A stretch of 64,000 nucleotides of DNA. It comes from Clavelina lepadiformis. Lineage: Eukaryota; Chordata; Ascidiacea; Aplousobranchia; Clavelinidae. This document shows positions 25,467 to 38,373 of this stretch, in pieces. Numbering within the stretch: position 1 is the first letter of the stretch; the number at the start of each line of letters is the position of its first letter. The stretch lies in assembly GCF_947623445.1 (NCBI RefSeq), contig NC_135243.1:8496501-8560500 (forward strand), read 5' to 3'. The position numbers were made by a program, and so were the translations under genes. The notes beneath the pieces were generated by a model, which had not been told where the DNA came from, did no database searches, and was given only the letters and a program-made list of their open reading frames with translations.

Positions 25467-27670
25467 TGAGTGCCATGTCATTCACGTCATAATTTGCAAA
25501 CCTTGCACATTTGCAATCGACTGCAGCTTACAAACAACGTCAAACATTAACGTAATTTTGTTTCTTACTCAGCAGCATTTATCAAGTGAGCATATTTTCC
25601 GTGGAAATACGTAAATATTTATCTACACTGAAATAATATCGCACAATACAAGAGATAACAACGCAAAAATTAAGATTTGTCAGTAGTTCCAGCATTTTTG
25701 AATAATCTCGAGAGTGGAGCTTACTCTGAGTGTTAGTATTAAATTAATTCAAATAAATTTTAATAAATTACCGAACATTGTTAGCTTATTATTTCGTAGT
25801 TTGGATTATTCCAGCGCTGTATGGGATTTATGAGGAATCCTTTCTCATTGATGTAAACCTGTGAGCTTATTTCTGTATCGCGGTATTTGAGACTAACTTT
25901 TACACTGCAGAGATTTGTTGATTTGGCAAAGGATAACACAATAATAGAGCAATTAATTCTACTGAATATGTGCAGTAGGTGTCAAACGTGCTCCGAATAA
26001 AATATCTAATGTGTTTATTATTTGTGTAAGATCATTTTATGATCAGAGACGTGCATGTGTGCAATTTGAGGCAATAATATATATGCGACTTTGTTCTATC
26101 TACTGGAGAAGTTATAGTTTGAAACCTATATAATAGCATAGTTCGACGTAAATTGGGGTAGGATCTCTTTCGATTTGAAGCTAATTTGCGGAATCCCACG
26201 CTATAATTAACACATATACCAGCTTGAAGTTTGTTACCAGCATGGAGATATTTCTTTATTCATTTGTTACTTATTTACAAATAAGTTGGGATACCGGTTT
26301 CACTCAGTTATAATAATAACTTCTTTATTTATATTTGTTGTTTGGCCAAGATGTATTTGACACCCCTGCTTTGATATGTTTGAACCGTAATGATGTATCA
26401 TTATAACTTCGCACGTGACATGTTGTTGCTTTGCTGCCGTTTTGCCAACTTGTAGATTGAAGGTAAATAATGTTACATTAGCAATGCCGTATTTTTGTCT
26501 TGTGCGGAATTACATAACAACACAATAAAACAATCATTGTAATAAACTTAGCATATTGGCTATGATTATTTCTAATACATTTCCAAATCAAGAATTTTAT
26601 TGATGACCCTGTTTTGCTGCAACTGGGTCTGGGTAAATTAAAAGGCTTTGCGTTCTATCTCTTCACTATAAATAAGATAAAGCCAGTCAGCCATTAAGCT
26701 TTTCAATGTGACGGAACAAAGCAACTTCTTTTTTCATTTAACTTTGTCATCAGATTGTCGGCAAATTGGTGTAGCATATAACAATTGTATGTTTATCGGA
26801 ATGTTTATTGTAACGCATTAAAAAACTGACTTCAGAGTTCAAATGAAAATACCATTTGAAAAACCTTCCTTTTAGCAAAATACTAAGTGCCTACACAAAT
26901 CCCAATTTTTGAAAAAGTTTAAAATTTTAAATAAATTGGCTAAGGACCTTGTAAAGAACTAGCTCTACTTAATTGTGTTGTCCCACAACCACATAGAAAA
27001 TTGCTACTTTTGGGGAGTCTTGTCAGATGAGAATTTATTTCATGCATTTCTTCGTATTAAACAGTCCGAAAGTTTGGTATCAACACATATGTAAACTTGG
27101 AACGATATCAACATCGACAAAATTGGCTATAGAATTTTAAGCCAAACTTAGAAAAAAACACAAATTTTAAAAAGCAGTCAAATAACAGCAATTATATAGA
27201 GCATATAATACAAAAATTACTTATGAAGTTATTCTCAAAACTTGAACTCAAAGGTTTAAATTAGCTTCACATCTTGAGTAAAATCATACAGTTTTTACAC
27301 TCTGACTGGAAATCGAATGTTATGTGCTATGTGAATAACTTTTTCATAAACGTAGTTAAAGTAAATTACCAAGAGTAAATACAAAACTGTAAGCAACAAA
27401 TTGTAAACTGTACAATGTTCGTGTTATGCTTCTTTTCTGGTCAACAGGTATCTGGTCAATCCAATGTCAGTAGATAAACATTTATCTATCATTCATTTGT
27501 GAAATAACACTTACTGTATTATGTTGAAGTATTAAAACTTGCATTGTAGTTGCTTTATTTGGTTGAAATTGACGCAATGTTGTTCATTTTTCTTTGCACA
27601 TAATTGCAAGGGCGTTTTGTAAAAAGGCATCAGAATCCAACTTTTCGAAGAAAGAAGCATTTTACCAATG
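23898..27670. other. Intergenic stretch
   Basis: Up to 25466 this is the upstream flank of duplication unit 2. 25467-27670 is AT-rich single-copy DNA before the 3' end of the minus-strand Rieske gene. A segment at 26347-26401 resembles the extra bases in unit 2. No exon is supported. Confidence 0.55.
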
Positions 27671-30600
27671 TCACCAATTCAACATGTCATCTGACTTCAT
27701 TTCAAGCCTGGGACTGTTTTCCGAATAAAACTGCGAAAACCACCTTCTGAATTTCGCAATAAGTTTGTCTTCTTTTGCAAGTTTTGGGCGCGGCTGAAAA
27801 GTTTTGTTGTTCCAGATCATGACATCTCGATCGACCTGCGCCCATGTAAACATAAGTTTGTGGTTATTTTACCATCAGAAATGGAAAAGGCAGAAGTAAA
27901 ACAATTGCTTTCAAAATTGTAATTGAAAGTAAAAGTTGCGAGCCATCGTAGCAAAAGTTTACCGACCACTAATCTAGTGTAATAAAAAGGACGTCAAATT
28001 AGCAAGTTGTCGAGTCGTAGTACCGAATATGAAGCTCCTAAAAACACCAACAAGCGAAACGAAATTCAACCGAAATTATTTAACGTTAAAGTAAGACAAC
28101 AAAATTTCAAAGTATCAAAGCTAAAATATTTACCAAGCTGACAAAGCCTCTGGATACTAAGACTTGTTTAATAAGAAGAGATTTTCAAAAAATACAAGAG
28201 ATTGTAAGCAAAGTAATAAGCAATTTTCCACTAGCCAAATCGGCAAGGGAGAGTTGTAATTGAAAGCAACCAAACAAGCCAATTACCCGATCAAAATTCA
28301 ACTACCCACCACAAAAAGCAAGTAGAGCTGGATGGGTTTAAGATCAAGCAAACAATCATGTTTCTCCGTTTTAGTTTCGTTTATAAATTTTGTCTCTTTG
28401 TTAGTTACCTGAACGGCCAGACAGTGTAGAATAATCCTGGCAAACCATTTTGGCATGGCCCAATTACAGTAACAACGATGTATAACCACTTGGTGCAGGG
28501 GTTCGGTAGGTGTAATTGTATGCACATAGACTCCTTTGAACAGCATACTGAAATTAAAGTGCAAGTGTACGCATCCTGGGCCAATCTGGAAAGCAAGTTT
28601 TATTAACTTTGATTTCATCGGACGGCAATGATAATTAATTTGTTGTTAACAGTAAAAGCTACATGTAGCTGAAATTATATCATACGGCATACCCCATATA
28701 CCCACACATGTTAGCAATTGAAAAGAAGTCATTTTTGGGTTCATCACACAATTAAGCAACATGAACATAACATCTTCGATTTTTAACGTAAAAGCAATCG
28801 GAGATATACCAAAAATTAAATACTGTGAACACACAACAGTCTATACAGCAACAACGTTTTTACCGCATTGTCGCGCATATCCATACAATGAGGTGAAGTT
28901 GCTACAAAGTTATTCGCTTTTACTGCCGATCACTCTATTTATTACGGTATATCAAAGTTCTAATTATACCTGATAAACTTTAAAAAGAATTGGCATAAAC
29001 TTCCATCGGCTAAAAAGCAGTAACACATGTGACAAATCAAAGTTTAAGATATGAGGTGTGTCTTTGTCTGATCCAGTGCAGACCACCTAAGTGAAAGACA
29101 ATTATAAATTAATTAATTATTAACGCTAAAATGCAATTAGGCTAATATGGCTAAGACAAAACTGGGTGGCTAACTCGAAGCGATTTAAAAATATCAGTTT
29201 ACTTTGAGTTATCCTATTTTGGTTAATTTGGCGGAAGATATCCGTGAAAATAATTTTGGATTCACTGGACAATATCACACTTTGATTGCATCAGTTATGG
29301 CAAAAATTCCCCACCAGGGATCCAGCCATTCAAGGGGCGAAAGACCTTGGGAAAGGCAATAATTTTGATTTCAAAATGTTCACCTTTTTTAGCTATTTTT
29401 TTTATTAGAGAATAGGCATTATATCGAGTAAGTGCCGTGATAGCTTACGGAAAATCCTTTGCTATAAACTATAGGTTTATCACTTTTTTAATTTTTTTTG
29501 CACACAAAACCATGTGTAGTGATTCACTGATTGTGTGATTAAGGAAAGAAGCTGCTGTTAATACAAAAAAATAACAAAAGAGTATAGCCGTATTCAATAA
29601 CTAATTCAATAATATGTCATGACGATTGATGTTTTGGACCAATTTTGGGATAACAAACGGTATATTGGATAACAAGTATTTCGAGTTACCTTGTTTGTTT
29701 ACATTTATTTTGATAGGCATTTTGCCGGAAAAAGTTCACAAACTTTGCATTATTAAATTAAAAATTTTAAGGTTAAGCGAGATCAAAAAGCTTCCAATCT
29801 ATTATTTGGAAGCTACCAAACTATATTGCAAAATTCAGTATTTATTACTGTGTATGTATATATGTATTTGCTCCAATAAAGAGTAGCCAAGTAGGCCTTT
29901 GTATACTATGTAAACTATTTAGTATATCCACTTAATATCGGGGAATGTTTGCTCTCACAACTCGAGCAGTCGACGAAGAAAAATTATTGATAACGGCTGG
30001 TATTACATATAACCACTAACTTATTGGTAGGCTATGATGCCAAACATGATTGGTTATGATATTGCTGTTGGCAATGATTGATCGATGTTAATGGCATCTT
30101 GATATTCCAAAACCGAGTTGTTCTATTGTTAACACGAACCCGGCCTGAACCCTAAAATGCAAGCACGAACTTGAAAATTCATTTGAAGCCCGACAGTTAA
30201 ATTTACTGAATGAATCAAAATCATCTTTTGTTGCCATTCTTTGACCGTCCTCGATGCGACCGTCCTCGTTGCGATTTGCTTTCTGCGGGAGGTTTTAAGC
30301 ACTATTCGGGCATGCACATTCTTAATTGAAAGTGAAATTAGGATGCAAATTTGGAAGAGTTTGAGTTGGTTATAAATTCGGGCCCGAATTCAAGCTGACT
30401 TAGAACTCTGTTTCAAATTACCGTTTAAACTTCTACCGCTATAGGTGGTTGCTTCAATAAGACCATACTAACAACAGTAGATGTTAATGTTCATAAAAGT
30501 ATAGTTGTCAGGTATCATAACCTTTTGAATATTTTACAAATATTACCTGAATGGTATGAAAAAGTGATGTGCAGATTTATTTACCTCGTATATGTGAAGG

Positions 30601-32306
30601 GCAATTTTTTTCCAGGAAGTTGTCTGACTGGAAAGCTCATTACCAGCAAGAGAGTGGGGTAAATGAACATGGCCCAAATGAGCTTGATCAGATCCATTTT
30701 CCGGAATGTCCTGTGGAAGGCTTTGAGTTAAATGCGAACTTCTTCCTATACCAGACCCATATTTGTTCAGTGTTGTTATACCTGTATGTGAGTATTAACG
30801 TGGTGCTCTATTCTTCCAACATAACCATATGTCCTATTGGTTATTTCACTGATTTCGGGAAGTTCCCATTCCGGTTCGACTCCGTCACAGTGATACCAAA
30901 CAAATATAGCTCCGTTTACCTCACGGCATGGCCACGACTTTGTGTTTGCGAAACTTGGCACTGAAAAAAGTTATTATTACCTATAGCTCAAGCGTTGGTT
31001 AGGGGACAATATTTACTGCTAACTTTATCAGACGTCCAGCAGTTTTACTTTAAATTTTCTTATGTAATATCTTCGAAAAACATCAACCAAGGTACAGCCA
31101 ACAGTATAGTGAACGATGGTTATGATTGCATTTGCTTGTAGTGTTTGTATATAACCTTTATCCGAGTACGGGATTTTGACACATTCTCCCTTTGCGCTAA
31201 AGACCCAGCCGTGGTAGGGACAAACTAAACATTCATCTTTAACGTGTCCACCAACAGCCAAATTTCCACCCATGTGGGGGCAGTACGCGTCGAGTATATT
31301 GGCTTTTCCTGTTTTAGTTCGAAAGACAGCAAAATGCTGACCTAAAGAAATAGGCTACTTGCAACTATAACGCTTCAAAGAAAACAGTAATTTGATTTGC
31401 AACAACTATGTCAGTTTTATTTCACTCACCAATTGCCGAAACCTCTTTCACTTCGCCTTTTTTCAGCTGCAGACTATCTACAAGCCGAAACCATCCGTTG
31501 GGATAAACAGGAGGCAAATCTTCACCGATTTTTCGGCGTTTTCGAATCAAATTTGCAATTTCTTTCTTCGATGGTTGCCCGGCTTCGTGATTCAGGTATC
31601 TATAAAGAAAGAAACGAAAAACTGTCGAAAGGACCAAAATTAAAAAACAGAAGTGCTATATATATTTATCTATCACGTTGCTTTTACAGATTGTTCAAAA
31701 TAGCGCATCAATAAGTTAAGGTTATGCTTTGAGGAAAAAGTAGAAAAAAATGTTTAAACCGATTTTCGCTAGCATTACATTACAATTGTTTTACTCAACA
31801 GAGCCTATGTAATACATATATTGAATCAAGTTTTATTGAGAGAAAGGCATTATACCTTTAATTAATGCACACGGCATATAAATACAATAAAAATATAGAT
31901 AACCAAAAACAAAACATGCCCGGACAAAGGCAAATTTTGATAATTGCGCACAAACTGCATAGATATCACATTAAAATTAAACTCACCCAATCGACCCCAG
32001 TCTTTTCACCCGTTCATATGGGACAAAGAAGAGGTCGTACAAGTAATAAAGAAGAGTGAAGAGCGCTCCAAGGCCAAGAAAAAAGATACCGCAAACCCAA
32101 ATCATCTTCAACGCGGAATACAAAATAAGGAGTTGCAAATCCTCCATTGCTAATTCCTGGTTCAAGATGCTTGAGGTGTTGTTTGCGCCGCTGGACGTTT
32201 CATTTGCACGGGTGATGACAACTGCCATCATCTCGTTGTATACGTCATATGCCAGTGGGACGACAGTATTCAGCAACATTTGTGATAATTCGTTTGCGTT
32301 TGACAT
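27671..32306 (-). pseudogene. nvd: Neverland-type Rieske oxygenase, frameshifted copy
   Basis: Eight exons on the minus strand: 32306-31987, 31599-31430, 31341-31156, 30960-30782, 30711-30585, 29086-28970, 28585-28409 and 27835-27671. All have GT-AG borders at the same positions and phases as the plus-strand copy. Visible features are a hydrophobic helix in exon 1 followed by RVKRLGSIG, the Rieske pair CPH and CPYH in exon 3, and the iron site in exon 5 (D, then AH, then VH, giving DxxHxxxxH). Exon 5 is 127 nt instead of 126: an extra base near 30661 shifts the frame and gives TAA at 30642-30640, seven codons later. Everything downstream of that is otherwise open, so this is either a very young pseudogene, an inactive allele or a sequence error. 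Without that base it would match a full-length enzyme. Confidence 0.85.
30110..30400 (-). repeat. Interspersed repeat, copy 1 (in an intron of the frameshifted nvd)
   Basis: The reverse complement resembles 44037-44340. Shared parts are a GATTCATTCAGTAAATTTAA stretch in the middle, an AACCTCCC-type block and a GGGTTCG.GTTAACAATA end. Both copies are rich in CGGGC/GCCCG words. The family is unknown; I could not define ends or a target duplication. Confidence 0.55.
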
Positions 32307-35300
32307 ATTTATTTGCAAACCTATAGGCCACCCTTGAAATAAATTATCGCTGTTAAACCACAAAATATTAATCGGTGATCTCTGAAAGTAGGCTAATGCA
32401 AATTTTAGGAAGAATTACGAAGCACAAAACTTTGAACTATACAGTAAGTACATCTATCAAGAAGTTTAATCAAGCCAGCCTATATGTATGTATCTGCGGT
32501 ATAATAACGTGACATGAAATACAGTAAGACATCTTGGTTGCAAGACATCCGATATATACGCAACAAAATCGAAGTCAACCAAACCTCAACGGATAAAGTT
32601 AACTGCTACTAAAACGGTTGCGTTTTCGAACCTGCACCTACGCCTTTACGTTAGCTTGTTGGTTTAATATATGTATTGTCCCGCCCTATATATCAGCTGC
32701 TAAATGAAAAATGAAAAACGTTAACTTTGTACCAAAGAATTGCCGCTACAAGTTTGCTTTGCATTTCTTCTTTTTCCCAAGTTTTTTTCCCGGAAACGGT
32801 CGCAAACTAAATGTTTGTTTAAAATAAGCGCTTAGCGCATCTCTCGAAGCCAAATTACAATAAATATTTTTCTTTTTTCTGGGAGATGCTGGGCACATCA
32901 TATAACAAATTTAAACTCAAAATGAATAAAAGGAACTTTCTAAGATACAGAAACTGTATAGTACTATATAATATCTTCTGCCTACTATATTACCTTGTTA
33001 TAAAATAATTTGTAGCACACGGAATGGAGCCGAAGGTTAGCGTTTGCAAGCGCAAAAAATGGTTAAGTACATAACATCATACAAATAAAAAAACAAACAT
33101 GATTAACATATTTACTGAAAACATTTTCTATGAATTCGAATCCGGTCGACTTCTGTACCGCTGTATGTTTGTTTAATATACCGTCAAGAGTATAAAGCAG
33201 TCTTTGCACGCGATTTTGCGCAAGATGCATTGATTGCTGCAAGGCTTAGCAGCATACCAGGGTTATGAGTCAAACAAACATTTACGATTATTCAGCTTTC
33301 CGAAAAAATGCTTTGTTGCAATTTGACTCACTTTAACAAGTTTACTTTGCGGTTAGTTTAAAAATTAACTTTACCTGAAACAACATCTTCATTAAATTGT
33401 TGGAAATTAATACTGTAACGATGCAGTTTTATTCGTCAGCACGCATGTGAATGGTAATTATTACAGTATAAACCTCATACTGTATAAACCGCTCCATGCA
33501 AACGGTGACAACCAAAAAGCAAATACAAAACTTAAACAATCAATGAACAATAGACTATTGGAACTTATACACAAGATCGTTTTGTATCCATCCAACAAAA
33601 TGAATTTTTGCCCAAAAAACTAAAAGCGACTCTGTTTAAATTAATGCATAAACACAAACAAAGCAAGATTTTTAATCGTTTTACAGTTATTCTCAGGCAA
33701 AAAAGTTGGCATGCACGATGACCCATGGTAAACCCAATAGTTTAGCCAATGGCATAAGCAATCTTCTTCCACGTGACTTCAATATGTACGTGACTGTAAC
33801 GATTGTATCAAATAAAAGTACACAAACTTTTTCGAACTAAGTTCGTAAACCCTGGCCTGTAGTTATAAGAACCATGCTTCCAGGAACTTTGGTTTCGTGG
33901 TTATCATTATGGGGCATTATGTGTTTAACAAAGCAAACGATCTGTGCTTAGTAAAGCGATGAACACAAAACGATTTCCAACAAGCTTGTTGCTTACTATT
34001 ATCGTATAATCTTTATAGATTTTAACAAAGTTCCTTTTTAAGCAACAATGAGTTATGTGTGTGACGAAGTTTGTTACATCTACATAGTACAGTATATGCT
34101 ACTATTATCACGTAATTGTATGTCTGTGCTTTCGTGTTATGCCTTCACAAGCATGCTTTACAACTTAACAGAACAGTTTCATCGGTTTTATTCTAAGATC
34201 GTATTACTCCTTTTTGTCGATTGTTAACTCTTTTCCTATATGCGCATAAAGCTTTGTTTGTGTTTTGCCAGCAAATGGTTTCCCTTAATTTTCTTAGAAA
34301 AAGTGTTTATCAACAAACAAAAATTGTGATTAAGAGAGTAACCTATACATATTGTTATTAACACGAAATGTCTACTCACAATGACAATTAATTGTTATTG
34401 GGTGCTGCACCGCTAAAGATGAAATGGTATAAACTATTTGAAAAAACTGTCAAAAAATTACCGTTGCTCTTGCAACCCATTTAAATGTATTGACTCGTCT
34501 TATACATATTATTAGCACATTGCTCATATGCGTATTGATAAAGTGATTAATGTATTGAATAAAAAACACACGCTTACTTCTAAGCTGCTGTGGTGGAATT
34601 TTGAAGCGACAATATTGAGTTTTCGCAATTCTTGGGCGCTTTTATTTTGAGTAACATCTTGGCAATTAAGCTTGGTAATAGCATAGTTGCACGGAAATGG
34701 CGAGTTTTTGTCATCAATATGGACGCTCTTTAGTTGAAGACAAAAGCTGTGTTGACATATTAGTTTTCCCAAATAAATTTAATTAATATAGCAGTATTGC
34801 CTTGTGTGGATTGTTTCTTTGCAGCAAGCCAAATGCTGGATATATAGACAAGTATAGACCTTTTGCGTCCCCTACCGGTATTGTTAAAACTTGTCTGTCG
34901 ACGAGAAATTTTCACTCTGACATTGAAGTTAAAATGTAAAAAGCACATTTTCCTAAAATTATTCCTAATTAAATAACGGTATGTTGAGTTCATTGGCAGT
35001 GATAAACCATGAGTTCAAAAAATAAAACTGGAATTGTAACGCTATAGTAAGTTGGTTAGATTACAGCTGACCTAACTACGTAAGAAGGCAAAGCAATAGA
35101 ACACTGTCTGATAAAAAACATACATTGCTTTTGAAAACAGAAAATGCGCAAGTTACAAACAAGAAAAATTGTTTAAATTTTAGTAAGTTCAATGCCTTCT
35201 AATGCTGTAATGTATAGAGTTTTTTAGTTAACGAGGAAGAGGTGGCAGCAGTGCATCATAAATATGAGCTTACTCTACATATTTCAACTCGATTAAAGCA

Positions 35301-37696
35301 AACACAGCAGTTGCGCAGAAGTTTGCAACGGTTGTGCGTGCCTCAGTGTGTTCACAAGTGTTGCGCCGATATTTTAGAAGGAATGAAAATTTATGAAAAT
35401 TTTCTTAAAAATAATAATTGAAAAGCAATAGTGGTATAGCAAATATAATTTCAAATTGGTACTTTACCAAACGTAATTCACGTAAAAACTCTTTTAGCTT
35501 TGTTTGAAAAGGTAACCCACTTGTTTCATGAAAAAGACTGACGGTCGCTGCTGTGGTGTATTTCTCAAAAATGAAAAAAATGGACCCTTCCAAAACGTAA
35601 CGTGGATGCGAGCAAACCCCTTGTACATTTGGGCTGGTAGAAAAAAAAAAAACGCCAGCAAAGGGCTCTATAGCTTTAACCTTTATTGTAACCAACACGA
35701 TTAAAAAACGACGAGATTCGGACGTTTTTTTGTAAAGCATGAAGCTCACCGACATGTGCTTTTACTTAGTTACAACGCGTGCGTATCTTGGACCGCACAA
35801 TGTCGCTGGCTATACGCGAAGCAGCAGAAGCTTTATTTTAATCAAATAATAGCTAAATTTGTAATTGATTTGCTTATAATTTATTATATTCGCTCGTTGT
35901 GAAACTCAATTTCAAAAGCAAAACGAGACTTGTTAAGCTTCCAGTTCAGTGTGTTTCTAACTTGTTTGTTCAATTAAAAAACACTGGGATCTTTGCAATG
36001 TTTCGTTTCTTACTACGAAAACAGTATTAATATTTACAACGTTATTTTATTTAAAACAAAACGGACTTGTTTCGGACATATTTATCTTTAGAGTAAAGCG
36101 AAGGCTACTTATTTGTTACACTATGTTGGCTACAGAAGACGAAGGAAAAAGCTTTGCCGTTTCTGTTGTAGCTTGTTATGCAAAACAAATGTGTCCGAAA
36201 CATGACAGGTTTTGTTTTGTTTTGAAGATCTTGTTAAATATTCCAGGTATTGTTGTATTGATTACAACAAATTGGTATAATAAATCAGTTATTATCCTAC
36301 CTAAGCTATTGAAAAATTTGTTCAAATCACTATAATCACTGGGACGGCATGTGAATGAAGTTAACAAAATTTTAACGTCATTTAAATAGGAATTTGAACA
36401 TGGATTCGTTTTCATCTTTGTCATTAATGCAGTAATGGAATGGGTGACTTTAATTTCAAAAAACAGTTAAGTGCGATTTGTACAGCTTATTTAAATTGTG
36501 CATGACATTGAAAACATCTAATCCTTAAATTTAATGACATTGAAATAGCTGAACAGCTTCATGCTCCTAACATTGAACAATTGTGCGTTTTTATCATAAT
36601 TTTATTGGCCGTAAAGACAAGTTGCTTACACCAAAACCCTTTCCGAATCTCCTAATCAGGTTCAGATATACGCTAAAGTCTAAATCCTGATCCAATATGC
36701 GATCGGGACCTATAGGTGCATAAAATCTTAATACTATGCTGGTCAGGCTACACACAATCCTATAGTATCTGTACACATTTCGTTTCATCTTGTTCGTAGT
36801 CTAGACTCTAGACGTAAATCGTTTTTTGTTGGACTGACATTAACTATAAATAAAAACCTAAAACGTAGTTTGAATGTTTTATAATTATATATCATTTCTG
36901 TAAGTTTTTAAGTTTTTGTTAACAGTACTACCATCGAAGTGTGACCAGTGTCATTGTGCCAATATGTGTCACGTGCATGGCTAGTCGAAACGCTACCTGC
37001 AATGCTGCAAAAGCAAACATGTCTGTTTTAATGTGATTGCGTTATCGTGCAGGCTGCATCCATCGAAAAACTCCATTCACTGTCCGGACAAAATCGGACA
37101 GTGTTGAAATTTAAGCCATTGCAAATCGTCGCAGAGATTTTCCGTGTGGATTTTTTCAATGTACTGTACAGCATAACCAGTTTTTGGTTGGGGCTTTATC
37201 GCGAGTGTTCCCTCTAAGAAATCTTCAAGTTGAGCAAATTTTTGTTTTACAGAGCAAAACAAAAAACTGAGCAGAGCAAAAAACTTGTCGCTATAAAACC
37301 GTTACGTTACATGTTTATTTTACATGCGAGTCAATTCAGCGGTTTTATAGTAAAATGCGAGTAGAACAAGATTAAAGAAACCACATAAAGATTTGCAACT
37401 GTGTCAAATGTTTGCGCCTTTAAAAGCAAGGTCAAAACATATCAAATAAACGTGTCGACGAGATATATTTGCCACACGGTTATCTAGTTAATGGTTGTTA
37501 TCTTACAGTATTTATATGATATTACTTCAATTGAATTGACAATTTGGTCAACTGCCAACAAATAATTGACAGATGGCGAATATACTTGCAAAAGTTTATT
37601 TGTCTTGCTTGCTTGCAAACTTCGCACAACAACCTTCCCAGTCAGAAAAATTTTCATTTGCCATAGATAATGTATCACTGGGCCAAGCTAAGCCCC

Positions 37697-37843
37697 AAGA
37701 TAATAGCCAATGAATCGCCCTTGATATATACCTGGCGTATGTTTGTAAAGTTGACCGGCCAGATATAGATACCTAAGAAGTTGACCAAGCTGGCCCTAAG
37801 ATAATCGCCAATGAAACGCCCTTGATAAATACCTGGCGTATGG
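37697..37843. repeat. Partial tandem repeat, period 101 bp
   Basis: A ~45-bp unit beginning AAGATAAT.GCCAATGAA and ending ACCTGGCGTATG occurs at 37697-37741 and again at 37798-37843 with few changes. The spacers contain a shared GTTGACC word. Two copies only. Confidence 0.75.
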
Positions 37844-38019
37844 CGACCGGCCAAACCAGATGCCATGTATGGTCATTTATTAATCCGTGGGTTGAAATAG
37901 CAAAATTACCCCTTTCAAATTTGCTTTATCAAAATATCACTGCGTTTAAAGATCAAAATAAAGCATTTATTGAAATGAAAATGTCATGGAATGTGAAAGG
38001 AAAATAAACATGCGCAAAA

Positions 38020-38373
38020 TTGTTCCTAAAAGCAGTGTATCAGGCCGTGTCTTATCGGATATTTTTTCCAGTGTATTTTCTGGCGAAGATTCTGAAGACA
38101 CGGGTTCGGTGCTTTCACCAGAATCACTGGATCTACTTCGTCTTTCATTTCTTCCCCCTTCCCAGTATCTACAGCCGGCCAAAACTTGAGAAACTGTTCG
38201 TCCAATAGAAGCTGGGCAGTGTGTTTATGAACAGTGTGCTGAAAAACTTTCGCACAAAACAATTTTTGCGCTTCGCGCATTTTGGTCGCGGAAGACAAGC
38301 TTGGGAATTTTAAAACCATCTTTCAAAGCCTTTTGGCCTCCCTAAACGCAGACCTAAATACGCCACTGCATGC
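38020..38373 (-). mobile_element. Probable hAT-derived fragment, one end visible
   Basis: Read on the minus strand, the sequence begins at 38373 with CAGTGGCGTATTTAGGTCTG, a typical hAT-type terminus, followed by a GCGCGAAGCGC palindrome common inside such elements. No matching second terminus or target duplication was found nearby, so the left limit is arbitrary. The enclosed 97-codon minus-strand frame (38319-38026) is not recognisable. Confidence 0.4.

Noticed and set aside
30569..30964. 131-codon plus-strand open frame
   Set aside because: It is the antisense of exons 5 and 4 of the minus-strand nvd copy, whose splice sites and protein match are convincing.
35405..35755. 116-codon minus-strand frame
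   Set aside because: No recognisable domain, low-complexity start and end, and no linked exons; most likely chance.
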